Source of the DNA: Candidatus Reidiella endopervernicosa
Lineage (GTDB): Bacteria > Pseudomonadota > Gammaproteobacteria > GCF-013343005
DNA: 64,000 bases
Direction: 5' to 3'
NCBI RefSeq assembly: GCF_013343005.1
Contig: NZ_CP054491.1
Coordinates: forward strand, 1,532,501 to 1,596,500
Positions within the stretch are counted from its first letter, which is position 1, and every line of letters starts with the position of its first letter. Both the position numbers and the translations under genes were made by a program. A model generated the notes under the pieces. The model made no database searches. It saw only the letters and a program-made list of their open reading frames with translations, and had not been told where the DNA came from. Of the stretch, positions 18,253 through 28,604 are shown piece by piece.

Positions 18253-20157
18253 ATGTTAATGACCATCAGAGACCGTGCCACAGGCTGGATCGCCTGGGTA
18301 ATCGTTATCCTTATCTCCGTTCCATTTGCACTGTGGGGTGTTAATGAGTACTTCAGTACTGACCCGCAGGTCTATGTGGCCCAGATCGCCGAAGAGAAAA
18401 TTTCACAGCGCCAGCTGATGAATGTCTATCAACAGCGTATGGATCGCCTGCGTAGTCAGTTGGGTAGCAACTATCGTCCCGGTATGTTCAATGAAAAGCA
18501 GCTCAAGCGTCTGGTGCTTGAGGAGATGATCGAGCAGACGCTACTGTTGCAGGCCATACAGCAACAGGGATTCGCAATCAGCGACAAACATCTGGCACAA
18601 CAGATTCATGCTACCCAGAGTTTTCTGGATGAAGGGAAGTTTTCACAGGCGCGTTATGAGCGTCTGCTGAGCAGTGCTGGATTCACTGCTGTCAGCTACG
18701 AGATGGAGGAGCGTGGTCAGATGGTGATGAGTCAGCTCTCCAACGGTATTGTTGCGAGCGCACTCCCCTCGGTTGAGGAGGTTGAGGCATTGGTGAAGCT
18801 GCGTGACCAGCTGCGTAAGGTTGCCTATCTGCAGCTCTCTGCAGCAGCCTTTTCTGATGAGATCTCAATCAGTGACGCGCAGGTTGCCGAGCGCTACGAA
18901 GCGTCGAAGAGTCTCTATATGCAGCCTGAAAAGGCTAACCTCAGCTACATAGAGCTGCGTGTGCAGGATCTCGAGTCACTGATCGATGTTGATGAAGAGA
19001 CCCTTGAGCTCACCTATCAGGAGCAGCAGGTACAGTTCCTCAGTGAAGAGCAGCGTCGTGCCAGTCATATTCTGATTATGGTCAATGATGAGGCTGCTGA
19101 TGATGCAGCACGCACCAAGATCGAGTCGCTTCAAGCGCGTATCCGTGCAGGCGAGTCGTTCGAGTCGGTTGCCAAGGAGGCGTCAGATGATGTTGCCTCG
19201 GCTGCGAGTGGTGGTGATCTGGGGCTGTTTGGCAGGAATGTGATGGATCAGGCATTTGAAGAGGTCGCTTTCTCCCTCACCAAGGGCGAGGTGAGTGAGC
19301 CGGTCCGTTCAAGTTTTGGATACCACCTGATCAAGCTGGCCGAAATTCATGCACCGGAGCAGAAGTCTTTTGCTGAGGTTCGCGAACAGCTGCTCGAGAC
19401 GGTTAAACGTGAGCGTGCCGAGAAGCTCTTCTACGAGCGTGCCGAGGAGCTGGCCAATCTCGCCTATGAAAATCCTGAAAGTCTTGATCCAGCCGCAGAG
19501 ACGCTGGGCCTTACGGTGAAAAATAGTGGTTGGATGACCCGTGCGGGTGGTGGTTCGCTGCCTGAAGATCCCAAGGTTACCGATGCGGCCTTCAGTAAAG
19601 AGGTGCTCAATGAGCGCATCAATAGCGGTGTGTTAGAGGTTACTGCAGATCATATGGTGGTGCTGCGCCTCTATGAGCATAAGGAGCCCGAGCAGAAGCC
19701 TCTCGATGAAGTGCGTGGCGAGATTAAGAGCACCTTGCTAGCGGAAGCAACCAAGGCGCGTGCCGAAGAGAGCGCCGCTGAGATGTTGAAACAGGTTGCT
19801 GCAGGTGAGGCATTACAGAATATTGCCGGGCAGAAGGGCGCCAGCTTGAATGAATCGCTCTGGATCAAACGTGATGACAAGGCGCTACCGCAGAGCGTGG
19901 TTAAGGGCGCCTTTGTCCTGCCGCATCCTGACGAGGGTAGCTCCACACAGAGTGTCGTCTCGCTGCCGAAGGGTGATTCAGCCTTGGTAGTGGTAAGTGG
20001 TGTCAAACCCGGCAAGCTTGCTGGTATTGATACTGCAGCCCGTCAGGCGCTGCAGAGTCAGCAATTGAAGCGTCGTGGTGATCAGAGTCTGACAGCGATG
20101 GTTGAGCTAATGCGCAAGGCGACTGAGATTCGTATTTTTGAAGAGAATCTGGAGTAG
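18253..20157 (+). CDS. ppiD: Peptidyl-prolyl isomerase PpiD (periplasmic folding factor)
   Basis: Inner-membrane-anchored chaperone at the exit of the Sec translocon. The 634-residue product has an N-terminal anchor (GWIAWVIVILISVPFALWGV), a SurA/PpiD-like N-terminal region (QRMDRLRSQLG, LVLEEMIEQTLLLQAI), and a parvulin domain around residues 265-360 (ASHILIMVNDEA, GGDLGLFGRNVMDQAFEEVAFSL, FGYHLIKL). Length matches PpiD (about 620). Its place after lon-hupB matches E. coli. ATG 18253 or the in-frame ATG two codons on could be used. Confidence 0.94.
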   Translation: MLMTIRDRATGWIAWVIVILISVPFALWGVNEYFSTDPQVYVAQIAEEKISQRQLMNVYQQRMDRLRSQLGSNYRPGMFNEKQLKRLVLEEMIEQTLLLQAIQQQGFAISDKHLAQQIHATQSFLDEGKFSQARYERLLSSAGFTAVSYEMEERGQMVMSQLSNGIVASALPSVEEVEALVKLRDQLRKVAYLQLSAAAFSDEISISDAQVAERYEASKSLYMQPEKANLSYIELRVQDLESLIDVDEETLELTYQEQQVQFLSEEQRRASHILIMVNDEAADDAARTKIESLQARIRAGESFESVAKEASDDVASAASGGDLGLFGRNVMDQAFEEVAFSLTKGEVSEPVRSSFGYHLIKLAEIHAPEQKSFAEVREQLLETVKRERAEKLFYERAEELANLAYENPESLDPAAETLGLTVKNSGWMTRAGGGSLPEDPKVTDAAFSKEVLNERINSGVLEVTADHMVVLRLYEHKEPEQKPLDEVRGEIKSTLLAEATKARAEESAAEMLKQVAAGEALQNIAGQKGASLNESLWIKRDDKALPQSVVKGAFVLPHPDEGSSTQSVVSLPKGDSALVVVSGVKPGKLAGIDTAARQALQSQQLKRRGDQSLTAMVELMRKATEIRIFEENLE

Positions 20158-20199
20158 CGCTTAGCCAGACACGGTTTTTAGTTCCACAGGGAGAGAAAA

Positions 20200-21486
20200 A
20201 TGAAAATAAAGCTCCACTGGCAGATACTGATCGCACTGATCCTTGCCGTAATTGCCGGTCTTGTGACCGGCACCGATGGTACGCTGTTCGGTATCCACTT
20301 CTATTCGGTCTATGCATTTCTCGGTACCGCATTTCTCAATGCACTGAAAATGCTGATCGTGCCGTTGATCATCTCCTCAATCATTACTGGTATCGCCGGT
20401 ATTGGCGGTGGCGGTAATCTCGGTCGACTCGGCCTCAAAACGCTCACCTACTATATGGTGACCAGTCTGGCTGCGATCATGATCGGTCTGATGATGGTCA
20501 ACATGATCGAGCCGGGTATCGTCGATGGTACCCCTGCGGGTGAGATAATGAGTCTCGATCAGGGGGCTGCTTCCGGTGTAGCCGAGAAGGTCTCGGGCAA
20601 GAGCGGAAGTGATGTGATTGAGATCTTCCTGCGCATGATCCCGCCTAATATTGTCTCTGCTGCTGCCAATGGTCAGATGCTGGGTCTGATTTTCTTCAGC
20701 CTGCTGTTCGGTTATTTCATGACTCGCATCGAAGAGCCCTATGCAGAGGCGCAGTACAACTTCTGGCAAGGATTGTTCGAGGTGATGATGCGCATCACCG
20801 AATGGGTGATGAAATTCGCACCGATCGGTGTCTTCGCGCTGGTCGCCAAGGTGGTGGCAACCAGCGGTCTCGACGCCTTCCGTCCGCTGGCGGTCTTTTT
20901 CTTTACCGTGCTGGCGGCGCTGGCGTTCCACTTCCTGATCACCATGCCACTGCTGCTCAAGTTTGTTGCCGGGGTGAATCCGATGCGTCACTACCGCGCC
21001 ATGGCGCCGGCGCTACTGACCGCCTTCTCCACCAGCTCCTCCTCGGCGACGCTGCCGCTGACCATGGATTGTGTGGAGAAGAATGCCGGTGTCTCCAACC
21101 GCACCACCAGCTTTGTACTGCCACTCGGTGCTACGGTTAACATGGATGGTACTGCGCTCTACGAGTGTGTGGCGGCGATGTTCATCGCACAGGCCTATGG
21201 CATCACGCTCGACTTTGCGACCCAGTTCACTATTGTCACCATTGCACTGCTTACTTCTATTGGTGTCGCGGGCATACCTGCAGCATCACTGGTGGCAATC
21301 ACCATCATCCTTGCTGCGATCGGCCTGCCGGCAGAGGCGATCGGTCTGATCCTGGCGGTCGATCGAGTACTCGATATGTGTCGTACTAGTGTCAACGTCT
21401 TCAGCGACTCTTGCGGTGCGGTATTGATCGGTCGTATGGAGGGAGAGAAGAATATCCTGCTTGAGGAGGGAGAGAAGCAGACATAG
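20200..21486 (+). CDS. Dicarboxylate/amino acid:cation symporter (DAACS family)
   Basis: Inner-membrane secondary transporter of the GltP/DctA type, taking up glutamate, aspartate or C4-dicarboxylates with H+ or Na+. The 428-residue product has multiple hydrophobic segments. It carries the family signatures: the serine-rich loop STSSSSATLPLT near residue 280, the NMDGTALYE motif near 312 and the C-terminal DRVLDMCRTSVNVFSD substrate motif. The ribosome-binding site GGGAGAG lies about 6 nt before the ATG. The exact substrate cannot be read from the sequence. Confidence 0.92.
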   Translation: MKIKLHWQILIALILAVIAGLVTGTDGTLFGIHFYSVYAFLGTAFLNALKMLIVPLIISSIITGIAGIGGGGNLGRLGLKTLTYYMVTSLAAIMIGLMMVNMIEPGIVDGTPAGEIMSLDQGAASGVAEKVSGKSGSDVIEIFLRMIPPNIVSAAANGQMLGLIFFSLLFGYFMTRIEEPYAEAQYNFWQGLFEVMMRITEWVMKFAPIGVFALVAKVVATSGLDAFRPLAVFFFTVLAALAFHFLITMPLLLKFVAGVNPMRHYRAMAPALLTAFSTSSSSATLPLTMDCVEKNAGVSNRTTSFVLPLGATVNMDGTALYECVAAMFIAQAYGITLDFATQFTIVTIALLTSIGVAGIPAASLVAITIILAAIGLPAEAIGLILAVDRVLDMCRTSVNVFSDSCGAVLIGRMEGEKNILLEEGEKQT

Positions 21487-21511
21487 CTGATCTACTTGAA
21501 TGCCATGCAAT

Positions 21512-21543
21512 AAAAAAGGCGGCCCAACTGGGCCGCCTTTTTA
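21512..21543. terminator. Bidirectional intrinsic terminator
   Basis: A symmetric AAAAAAGGCGGCCC-AACT-GGGCCGCCTTTTTT hairpin between the convergent symporter gene and fabI. It can terminate transcription on both strands. Confidence 0.93.
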
Positions 21544-21554
21544 ATGTGCAGTGA

Positions 21555-22346
21555 TTACTCTACATCGGTAATCGCCATGCCAATGGTGTTGTAACCGCCA
21601 TCGACGTAGGTGATCTCACCGGTGATGCCGGAGGCGAGATCGGAGCAGAGGAAGGCGGCTGTATTACCGACCTCCTGGATGGTGACGTTACGACGCATCG
21701 GGGTAACGGCCGCAGAGGCGTCAAGCATCTTACGGAAATTACTGATGCCGGAGGCGGCCAGGGTGCGGATCGGGCCGGCCGAGACGGCGTTTACACGCAC
21801 ACCCTGCGGCCCCATGGTCGAGGCCATGTAACGCACGTTGGCCTCAAGGCTCGCCTTGGCCAGTCCCATCAGGTTGTAGTTGGTGATTACCTTTTCGGCG
21901 CCGAGATAGCTCAGGGTCAGCAGTGCTGCATTCTCTCGCAACATCGGACGTCCCGCCTTGGCCAGTGCAGTGAAACTGTAGGAGCTGATCTCGTGCGCCT
22001 GGTTGAAGGTTTCACGGGTCACGCCCTCGACAAAGTCACCCTCCAGCCCCGCCTTATCGGCAAAGGCGATTGAGTGGACGATGATATCGAGTCCGTCGGG
22101 CCAGTGGGTCTTCAGTTCGGCGAAGAGCTTTTCGATCTCTTCATCGCTGGAGACATCGCAGGGGAGTACGATGTTTGAGTCAGCCTGGGCGGCGAATTTC
22201 TCGACGCGTGCCTTGAGCTTCTCGTTCTGATAGGTGAAGGCGATCTCTGCCCCCTCGCGGTGCATCGCCTCGGCGATACCCCAGGCGATTGAACGGTTGC
22301 TGGCCACGCCAGTGATGAGTGCTCGTTTACCCTGCATGAAACCCAT
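21555..22346 (-). CDS. fabI: Enoyl-[acyl-carrier-protein] reductase (NADH)
   Basis: Last step of type II fatty-acid elongation: NADH reduction of trans-2-enoyl-ACP. The 263-residue product begins [25 protein letters not shown] (FabI-type nucleotide motif). It has the catalytic tyrosine/lysine region [21 protein letters not shown], followed by [12 protein letters not shown] and [11 protein letters not shown]. Length and motifs are diagnostic of FabI rather than FabL or FabV. Confidence 0.96.
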   Translation of the reverse strand: MGFMQGKRALITGVASNRSIAWGIAEAMHREGAEIAFTYQNEKLKARVEKFAAQADSNIVLPCDVSSDEEIEKLFAELKTHWPDGLDIIVHSIAFADKAGLEGDFVEGVTRETFNQAHEISSYSFTALAKAGRPMLRENAALLTLSYLGAEKVITNYNLMGLAKASLEANVRYMASTMGPQGVRVNAVSAGPIRTLAASGISNFRKMLDASAAVTPMRRNVTIQEVGNTAAFLCSDLASGITGEITYVDGGYNTIGMAITDVE

Positions 22347-22417
22347 AATTTCTCCCGGAATATTCTCAATATCTTGGTTAGCTAAACAGGTGCCGATACC
22401 GCTACAATGGGCTGAGG

Positions 22418-22573
22418 AACCTCTGATTAATTCGTGTTTCAGTTGCTATGAGCGAAAAATGGTCCACTACTGCGTTGCAGATCTTGAGAATAGCCAGCTA
22501 TTCACTGCAATCTGCGCCTTGTATTGAACAATTTTTCATCTCATATCATCCTGTCCAGAATTAATCAGAGGTT
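22418..22573. mobile_element. MITE-like inverted-repeat element upstream of yejA
   Basis: A 156-bp segment bounded by identical 16-bp inverted repeats AACCTCTGATTAATTC (22418-22433 and, inverted, 22558-22573). It has no plausible coding frame. It sits alone in the roughly 300-nt fabI-yejA gap, where nothing else is seen. No clear target duplication is visible. This is likely a non-autonomous remnant of an insertion sequence. Confidence 0.6.
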
Positions 22574-22653
22574 ACCTAACTGTTAAGCGTGTAATCATAC
22601 AACCGAAGTGGGTTCCCGACTAGGTGAACCCCTGGAATAACAATAACTGCAAC

Positions 22654-24471
22654 ATGATCTCCTGGCGCCACCTGAACTATCTGCTGATGCTGCTCTCTCT
22701 GCTATCGATCCCATTCGGATTGCAGGCGGCACCCGCACAGGCGCTCGGCTATGAGCCGAAGTATCCACCCGGCTTCGATCACTTCGATTACGTCAACCCC
22801 GATGCACCCAAAACGGGCAAGCTGGTTCTCTCGGTGACGGGTAGTTTTGACTCCTTCAACCCCTACGTGCTCAAGGGGCTCTCGGCCGATGGGCTCACGC
22901 CGTTGATGATCGAGACGCTGATGGCCTCAAGCCTTGATGAGCCCTTCAGTCAGTATGGTCTGTTGGCAGAGGATGCAGCCCTGGCGGAGGATAAACGTTC
23001 AGTCACCTTCCGCCTGCGTCCCGAGGCGCGTTTTAACGACGGCTCGGTTGTCACCGCAGAGGATGTGAAGTTCTCTTTCGATTCATTGAAGGGAGAGAAG
23101 GGGCATCCGCAGTATCGCTTCTACTATGCCGACATCGAACGAGCGGTCGTGGTCGATTCACGCACGGTCCGTTTTGAGTTCACCAAGGTCAATCCCGAGC
23201 TGCATATGATCGCCGGACAGATCCCGATCTTCTCCCGCAACTGGGTGGGTGATAAGGCGTTTGATAAGGTGGCGATGGAACCACCGATCGCCAGCGGCCC
23301 CTACACGGTCGAGTCTTTCGACATTGGCAAGAACATCACCTACAGGCGTAATCCCAATTACTGGGGGCGCGATCTTAACGTGCGCCGGGGCATGTTTAAC
23401 TTCGAGCGCATCACCTACAAATATTATCGCGATGCAACAGTGGCGCTGGAGGCTTTCAAGGCCGGTGAGTTCGAATTTATCCATGAGTACAACTCGAAGA
23501 AGTGGGCGCGAGACTACATTGGACCAAAGTTCCGCGATGGACGCATCGTAAAGCAGAACCTGAAACACAGTAATAACGCCGGTATGCAGGGTTTTGTCTT
23601 TAATCTGCGTCGTCCGTTGTTCAAGGATCTTCGTGTGCGTCAGGCGATCTCACAGGCGCTCGACTTCGACTGGTCGAACCGCAAGCTCTTCTATAATCAG
23701 TATGAGCGATGCGACAGCTATTTCAGTAATAGTGAGCTGGCCGCACGGGGCTTACCAGAAGGAGACGAGTTGGCCCTGCTTGAGCCGCTTCGTGACGAGC
23801 TGCGCCCCGAGGTATTCACAGAAACGTGGCAGCCTCCCACCACAAAAGCACCCGCAAGTCTGCGCAGCAATCTGCGTAAGGCCAAGGCGCTGCTGCAGGA
23901 GGCGGGTTGGGTCTATCGTGACGGTGCACTGCGCAACGCTAAGGGTGAAAAGTTTAGCTTTGAGGTGATCCTGGCGCAGAAGGGTTTTGAGCGCATACTC
24001 GCCCCCTTTGCACGTAATCTCACTAAGCTGGGTATCGAGGTGGAGTACCGCACTGTCGATATCGCCCTCTACCAACGTCGTATCGAGTCGTTCGACTTCG
24101 ATATGGTGGTGGGTGGCTTTGGTCAGTCGCAATCACCCGGCAATGAATTGATGGGCATGTTCCACTCCTCCTCGGCGCAGCAGAAGGGGTCACGTAACAC
24201 CTTTGGCATTGAAGCCCCGGCGGTCGATGCACTGGTCGATGCACTGATCTATGCCAAGGATCGCAGCGGGCTGGTCACCGCCGCACGTGCCCTCGATCGT
24301 GTGTTACTCAATGGCTACTACCTGGTGCCACACTGGTATATCGGCAGCCACCGTATCGCCTACTGGGATCGTTTTGGCATGCCGGAGAGTCTTCCGCTCT
24401 ACTACAACGCCGATAGCTGGATGTTGGCCACCTGGTGGAAGCGTGCTGAAAAAACGGGAGCGACTAACTAG
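22654..24471 (+). CDS. yejA: Peptide/microcin C-type ABC transporter, solute-binding protein
   Basis: Periplasmic binding protein, family 5, for oligopeptides. The 605-residue product has a signal peptide (LNYLLMLLSLLSIPFGLQAAPA), then ALGYEPKYPPGFDHFDYVNPDAPK, the usual YejA N-terminus. Family motifs include FRLRPEARFNDGSVVTAEDVKFS, split by a few residues from SGPYTVESFDIG. ATG 22654 is preferred; GTG 22624 would add ten Asn-rich residues in front. It overlaps yejB by one base (TAGTG). Confidence 0.92.
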   Translation: MISWRHLNYLLMLLSLLSIPFGLQAAPAQALGYEPKYPPGFDHFDYVNPDAPKTGKLVLSVTGSFDSFNPYVLKGLSADGLTPLMIETLMASSLDEPFSQYGLLAEDAALAEDKRSVTFRLRPEARFNDGSVVTAEDVKFSFDSLKGEKGHPQYRFYYADIERAVVVDSRTVRFEFTKVNPELHMIAGQIPIFSRNWVGDKAFDKVAMEPPIASGPYTVESFDIGKNITYRRNPNYWGRDLNVRRGMFNFERITYKYYRDATVALEAFKAGEFEFIHEYNSKKWARDYIGPKFRDGRIVKQNLKHSNNAGMQGFVFNLRRPLFKDLRVRQAISQALDFDWSNRKLFYNQYERCDSYFSNSELAARGLPEGDELALLEPLRDELRPEVFTETWQPPTTKAPASLRSNLRKAKALLQEAGWVYRDGALRNAKGEKFSFEVILAQKGFERILAPFARNLTKLGIEVEYRTVDIALYQRRIESFDFDMVVGGFGQSQSPGNELMGMFHSSSAQQKGSRNTFGIEAPAVDALVDALIYAKDRSGLVTAARALDRVLLNGYYLVPHWYIGSHRIAYWDRFGMPESLPLYYNADSWMLATWWKRAEKTGATN

Positions 24472-25523
24472 TGCTCGCCTATATCCTCAAACGTCTGCTA
24501 CTGATGATCCCGACCCTGTTCGGAGTGATGCTGATCACCTTTGTCGTTATTCAGTTTGTACCGGGCGGTCCGGTTGAACAGCTGGTGGCGCAGATGAAGG
24601 GGCAGGGCGGTCATGGTGAGGCGAGTGCAGGTATCGAGGGGCTCTACCGTGGCGCCAAGGGGCTCGATGAGGAGCGCCTCAATGAGCTGAAGGCCTACTA
24701 CGGTTTTGATAAACCGGCATGGCAGCGCTTTGGTGAGATGATCGGAAACTACCTGAGCTTCAATCTGGGCGAGAGCTACTATCACCACAAGACGGTGATG
24801 GAGCTGGTGGTCGACAAGCTACCGGTCTCGATCAGCCTTGGTCTCTGGACCTTCTTTATCACTTACCTCACCTGTATCCCACTCGGTGTCGCGAAGGCGG
24901 TGCGCGAGGGTACGCCGTTTGATGTCATCACCAGCACGGTAATCCTGATCGGTTATGCGATACCGGGTTTTGTGCTCGGTATTACCCTGCTGGTGCTCTT
25001 CGGTGGAGGTAGCTTCTACGATGTTTTCCCGCTACGCGGACTGGTCTCCGATAACTGGTCTGAACTACCGTTAATCGACCAGATCCTCGACTACCTCTGG
25101 CATATGGTGCTGCCGGTGACCGCCTCGGTAGTCGGTAGCTTTGCCGTCATGACCATGCTGACCAAAAACAGCTTCCTTGAGGAGATCCGCAAGCAGTATG
25201 TGCTGACCGCACGCGCCAAGGGGCTGACCGAAAATAGCGTGCTCTACCGCCACATCTTCCGCAACGCGATGATCCCGCTGGTGACCGGTTTTCCCGCTGC
25301 CTTTATCGGTGCCTTTTTTACCGGCTCACTGCTGATTGAGACGATCTTCTCGCTTGATGGTCTGGGGCTGCTCTCCTATGAGTCGGTGTTGAAACGTGAC
25401 TATCCAGTCGTGCTCGGCACACTCTATCTCTTCACTCTGATGGGATTGATCGCCAAGCTGATAACCGATATCTGTTACGTCGTGATCGATCCGCGCATCC
25501 AGTTTGAGTCGGTTGAGCGCTGA
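24471..25523 (+). CDS. yejB: Peptide ABC transporter permease YejB
   Basis: Inner-membrane permease, 350 residues, starting at a GTG that shares a base with the yejA stop. Hydrophobic N-terminus ILKRLLLMIPTLFGVMLITFVVIQFVPGGP, the binding-protein-dependent permease EAA-like loop (TARAKGLTENSVLYRHIFRNAMIPLVT), and LLIETIFSLDGLGLLSYESVLKRDYPVVLG are all family-typical. It acts with YejE, YejF and YejA. Confidence 0.94.
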   Translation: MLAYILKRLLLMIPTLFGVMLITFVVIQFVPGGPVEQLVAQMKGQGGHGEASAGIEGLYRGAKGLDEERLNELKAYYGFDKPAWQRFGEMIGNYLSFNLGESYYHHKTVMELVVDKLPVSISLGLWTFFITYLTCIPLGVAKAVREGTPFDVITSTVILIGYAIPGFVLGITLLVLFGGGSFYDVFPLRGLVSDNWSELPLIDQILDYLWHMVLPVTASVVGSFAVMTMLTKNSFLEEIRKQYVLTARAKGLTENSVLYRHIFRNAMIPLVTGFPAAFIGAFFTGSLLIETIFSLDGLGLLSYESVLKRDYPVVLGTLYLFTLMGLIAKLITDICYVVIDPRIQFESVER

Positions 25524-25524
25524 G

Positions 25525-26553
25525 ATGGCTGCGAATCCAAACCGCATGAGCAGTCGCGCCTGGCAACGTTTCAAGGCGAATCGACGTGGCTACTACAGTC
25601 TCTGGCTCTTCTCTATCTTGTTCCTGCTGAGCCTTATTGCTGAGGTGCTGTCGAACGACAAACCCCTGATCGTTCACTATCAGGATGAGTATTTCTTCCC
25701 GTTGATTGAGACCTATCCCGAAACACGTTTTGGCGGTGACTTTGCATCTGAGACAGACTACCTGGATCCCTTTATCCGAGATCAATTGAAAGAAGGTGGA
25801 AACTGGGCAATCTATCCGCCCAACCCCTACAGCTACAACACCATCAACTACTTCTCCGAGCTACCCAACCCGGCGCCACCCAGTGATGAGAATCTGCTCG
25901 GTACCGATGACCGGGGTAGGGATGTTGTTGCACGATTGATCTACGGCTTCCGTCTCTCGGTACTGTTCGCCTTTGCCCTGACGGTGGTTGGTACCCTGGT
26001 GGGTATGCTCGCTGGGGCACTGCAAGGTTACTTTGGTGGCCGCACTGATCTATTTGCGCAGCGCTTTATCGAAATCTGGAGCTCAATGCCGGAGCTCTAT
26101 CTGTTGATTATCTTCGCCTCGATTTTCCAACCAAGTGTGGCGCTACTTATTATTCTATTGAGCCTGTTTGGCTGGATGGGACTGGCCGACTATGTGCGTG
26201 CCGAGTTCTTTCGTGGTCGTAACATGGACTACGTGGAGGCGGCGCGCAGTCTCGGTGTCTCCAACCGCACCATCATGCGTCGCCACCTGATGCCCAATGC
26301 GATGACACCCGTCATCACCTTTCTACCGTTCCGTATCAGCGGTTCGATTTTGGCGCTAACCAGTCTCGACTTTCTCGGTCTCGGTGTGCCGCCCTCGACC
26401 CCGTCACTGGGTGAACTGCTGGCGCAGGGTAAGGAGAACATCGATGCCTGGTGGCTCTCGATGACCACCTTCGGTGTATTAGTCGGGACTCTGGTACTAC
26501 TGATCTTCATCGGTGAGGCGTTACGAGAAGCGCTCGATACGCGGCGGGGCTAA
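25525..26553 (+). CDS. yejE: Peptide ABC transporter permease YejE
   Basis: Second permease of the Yej system, 342 residues. It contains an N-terminal cytoplasmic stretch (SSRAWQRFKANRRGYYSLWLF-like), a large periplasmic loop (residues about 50-130), LLGTDDRGRDVVARLIYGFRLS and the EAA loop YVEAARSLGVSNRTIMRRHLMPNAM. ATG 25525 lies one base after the yejB stop; a TTG at 25504 inside yejB is less likely. Confidence 0.94.
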   Translation: MAANPNRMSSRAWQRFKANRRGYYSLWLFSILFLLSLIAEVLSNDKPLIVHYQDEYFFPLIETYPETRFGGDFASETDYLDPFIRDQLKEGGNWAIYPPNPYSYNTINYFSELPNPAPPSDENLLGTDDRGRDVVARLIYGFRLSVLFAFALTVVGTLVGMLAGALQGYFGGRTDLFAQRFIEIWSSMPELYLLIIFASIFQPSVALLIILLSLFGWMGLADYVRAEFFRGRNMDYVEAARSLGVSNRTIMRRHLMPNAMTPVITFLPFRISGSILALTSLDFLGLGVPPSTPSLGELLAQGKENIDAWWLSMTTFGVLVGTLVLLIFIGEALREALDTRRG

Positions 26554-26573
26554 TGATTTGAAACAGCTGATGG

Positions 26574-28604
26574 ATGAATGTGTCGATGAGTGAGAGAGGT
26601 GAACCACTACTGCGTGTTGACGGGCTGCAGAGTTGTCTCGAGACAGGGCGTGGCACGCTGCGCGTAGTCGATGACGTCAGCTTTGAGATCGCGCGAGGCG
26701 AGACCTACGCACTGCTAGGTGAGTCGGGCTGTGGAAAGTCGATGACTGCACTCTCACTGCTGCGGCTGCTGCCCGAACCGGCAGGGCGAATTGTTGCTGG
26801 GCGGGTTGAGCTCGAGGGTGAGGAGTTACTCGGACACTCCGATGCAGCGATGCGTAAGGTGCGAGGTAATCGCATCGCAATGATCTTCCAGGAACCGATG
26901 ACCTCGCTCAATCCAGTGATGGCTGTGGGTGAGCAGGTGGCTGAGGTATTGCGGCTACACAAGGGGTTAAATAGTGCGCAGGCAGCAGATCAGGTTGTTG
27001 AGCTACTCGATGCAGTCGGCATTCCCGATCCAGCACGGCGATATAAGGAGTTTCCTCACCAGCTATCTGGCGGTATGAAACAACGAGTGATGATCGCGAT
27101 GGCGCTGGCGGGTGAGCCCGATCTGCTTATTGCCGATGAACCGACCACGGCACTCGATGTGACTATCCAGGCGCAGGTTCTGGAGTTGCTGCGCAAACTA
27201 CAGCGTGAGCGTGGCATGTCGATACTACTCATTACCCACGATCTGGGTGTGGTGGCGGAGAATGCCGACCGGGTAGGTGTCATGTATGCCGGGCAGCTGG
27301 TCGAAGAGGCGGGGCGCGACGAGTTCTTCGCCCATCCGCAGCACCCCTATAGCCGCAAACTCTTTGAATCGCTGCCAAGCAAAGGTAAGCGGAACCAGCC
27401 TCTAGCCGTTATCGATGGCATGGTGCCGAGTCTTGATCGTCAGTTTAACCACTGTCGCTTTGCCGATCGCTGTCCCTCGGTAATGGATGTATGCCGAGGG
27501 CGTGTGCCTGAGTGGCGGGAGCAGGCGGCGGGCCACTCTGCGCGCTGTTTCCTCGCTGAGATGGGGAGTGAGGGGGCGTCGGTTGAGGTTGAGCTTCCAC
27601 TCTCCAAGACGGATGAGAGTGTATCGGACGGCTCTCCACTGCTCGCAACAACCGATCTCAAGGTCCACTTCCCGATCCAGCGCGGTCTCTTCAAGCGCAC
27701 CGTCGGTCACGTCTACGCCGTCGACGGTATCTCACTACAGATTCCCAAGGGGCAGACCCTGGCGTTGGTGGGGGAGTCGGGGTGTGGCAAGACCACCGTC
27801 GGTAAGGGTGTCTTGCAGCTGATCCGTCCCACTGCCGGTAGTGTGCAGTTCGACCAGCTGGAGCTGACCGAGCTGAGTAGCCGTGAGCTGCGTCAGCACC
27901 GGCGCAACTTCCAGATCGTCTTTCAGGATCCCTTCTCATCAATGAACCCGCGCATGCAGATCGGTGATGTGGTTGCCGAGGGGTTGATTGCCCAGGGATT
28001 AGTTACGAGTCGCACAGAGCGTGAACAGCGTGTGGCGGAATTGCTGAGCCAGGTGGGGCTTTCGCCGGAGATGGCTGATCGCTATCCACACGAGTTCTCA
28101 GGTGGTCAGCGTCAGCGCATCTGTATTGCTCGTGCCCTGGCGGTCAATCCGAAACTGATTGTCTGTGATGAGCCAACCAGCGCACTTGATGTCTCGGTGC
28201 AGGCACAGATCCTGAATCTTCTCAAAGAGCTGCAGCAGCAGTTCGGTATCTCGTTACTCTTTATTACCCACAACCTGGCGGTTGTTGGCTATCTGGCGCA
28301 CGAGGTGGCGGTTATGTATCTGGGTAGGATCGTTGAGCAGGGGCGCGTTGATGAGGTGTTGGAGTCGCCGCAGCATCCCTATACACAGGCTCTACTGTCG
28401 GCAGTACCAGAGGTGGATGATGAGTTGCGCAGAGAGATCGTGCGTCTGGAGGGCGAGCTGCCCTCACCAGCTAATCCACCACAAGGGTGTCATTTTCATC
28501 CGCGATGCCCAAGGACGATGACGCAATGTAATGACTGCTATCCAACCGAGGTTCGCCTTGAGGGCGAACACCGGGTGGCGTGTCATCTGTTTGGTGAGGC
28601 TTAG
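26574..28604 (+). CDS. yejF: Peptide ABC transporter ATP-binding protein YejF (two domains)
   Basis: Fused double ATPase of 676 residues. Domain 1 has Walker [11 protein letters not shown]-loop [12 protein letters not shown], signature LSGGMKQR and Walker [13 protein letters not shown], then the oligopeptide-transporter C-terminal motif with cysteines ([14 protein letters not shown]). Domain 2 repeats this with [38 protein letters not shown] and a second Cys motif [14 protein letters not shown]. It completes a yejABEF operon importing peptides; in E. coli the homologue imports microcin C. Its stop overlaps the convergent hemerythrin gene by 4 nt. Confidence 0.95.
   Translation: MNVSMSERGEPLLRVDGLQSCLETGRGTLRVVDDVSFEIARGETYALLGESGCGKSMTALSLLRLLPEPAGRIVAGRVELEGEELLGHSDAAMRKVRGNRIAMIFQEPMTSLNPVMAVGEQVAEVLRLHKGLNSAQAADQVVELLDAVGIPDPARRYKEFPHQLSGGMKQRVMIAMALAGEPDLLIADEPTTALDVTIQAQVLELLRKLQRERGMSILLITHDLGVVAENADRVGVMYAGQLVEEAGRDEFFAHPQHPYSRKLFESLPSKGKRNQPLAVIDGMVPSLDRQFNHCRFADRCPSVMDVCRGRVPEWREQAAGHSARCFLAEMGSEGASVEVELPLSKTDESVSDGSPLLATTDLKVHFPIQRGLFKRTVGHVYAVDGISLQIPKGQTLALVGESGCGKTTVGKGVLQLIRPTAGSVQFDQLELTELSSRELRQHRRNFQIVFQDPFSSMNPRMQIGDVVAEGLIAQGLVTSRTEREQRVAELLSQVGLSPEMADRYPHEFSGGQRQRICIARALAVNPKLIVCDEPTSALDVSVQAQILNLLKELQQQFGISLLFITHNLAVVGYLAHEVAVMYLGRIVEQGRVDEVLESPQHPYTQALLSAVPEVDDELRREIVRLEGELPSPANPPQGCHFHPRCPRTMTQCNDCYPTEVRLEGEHRVACHLFGEA

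Noticed and set aside
20377-20991. 204-residue frame antisense to the symporter
   Set aside because: His/Gln-rich shadow of the membrane protein; no start signal.
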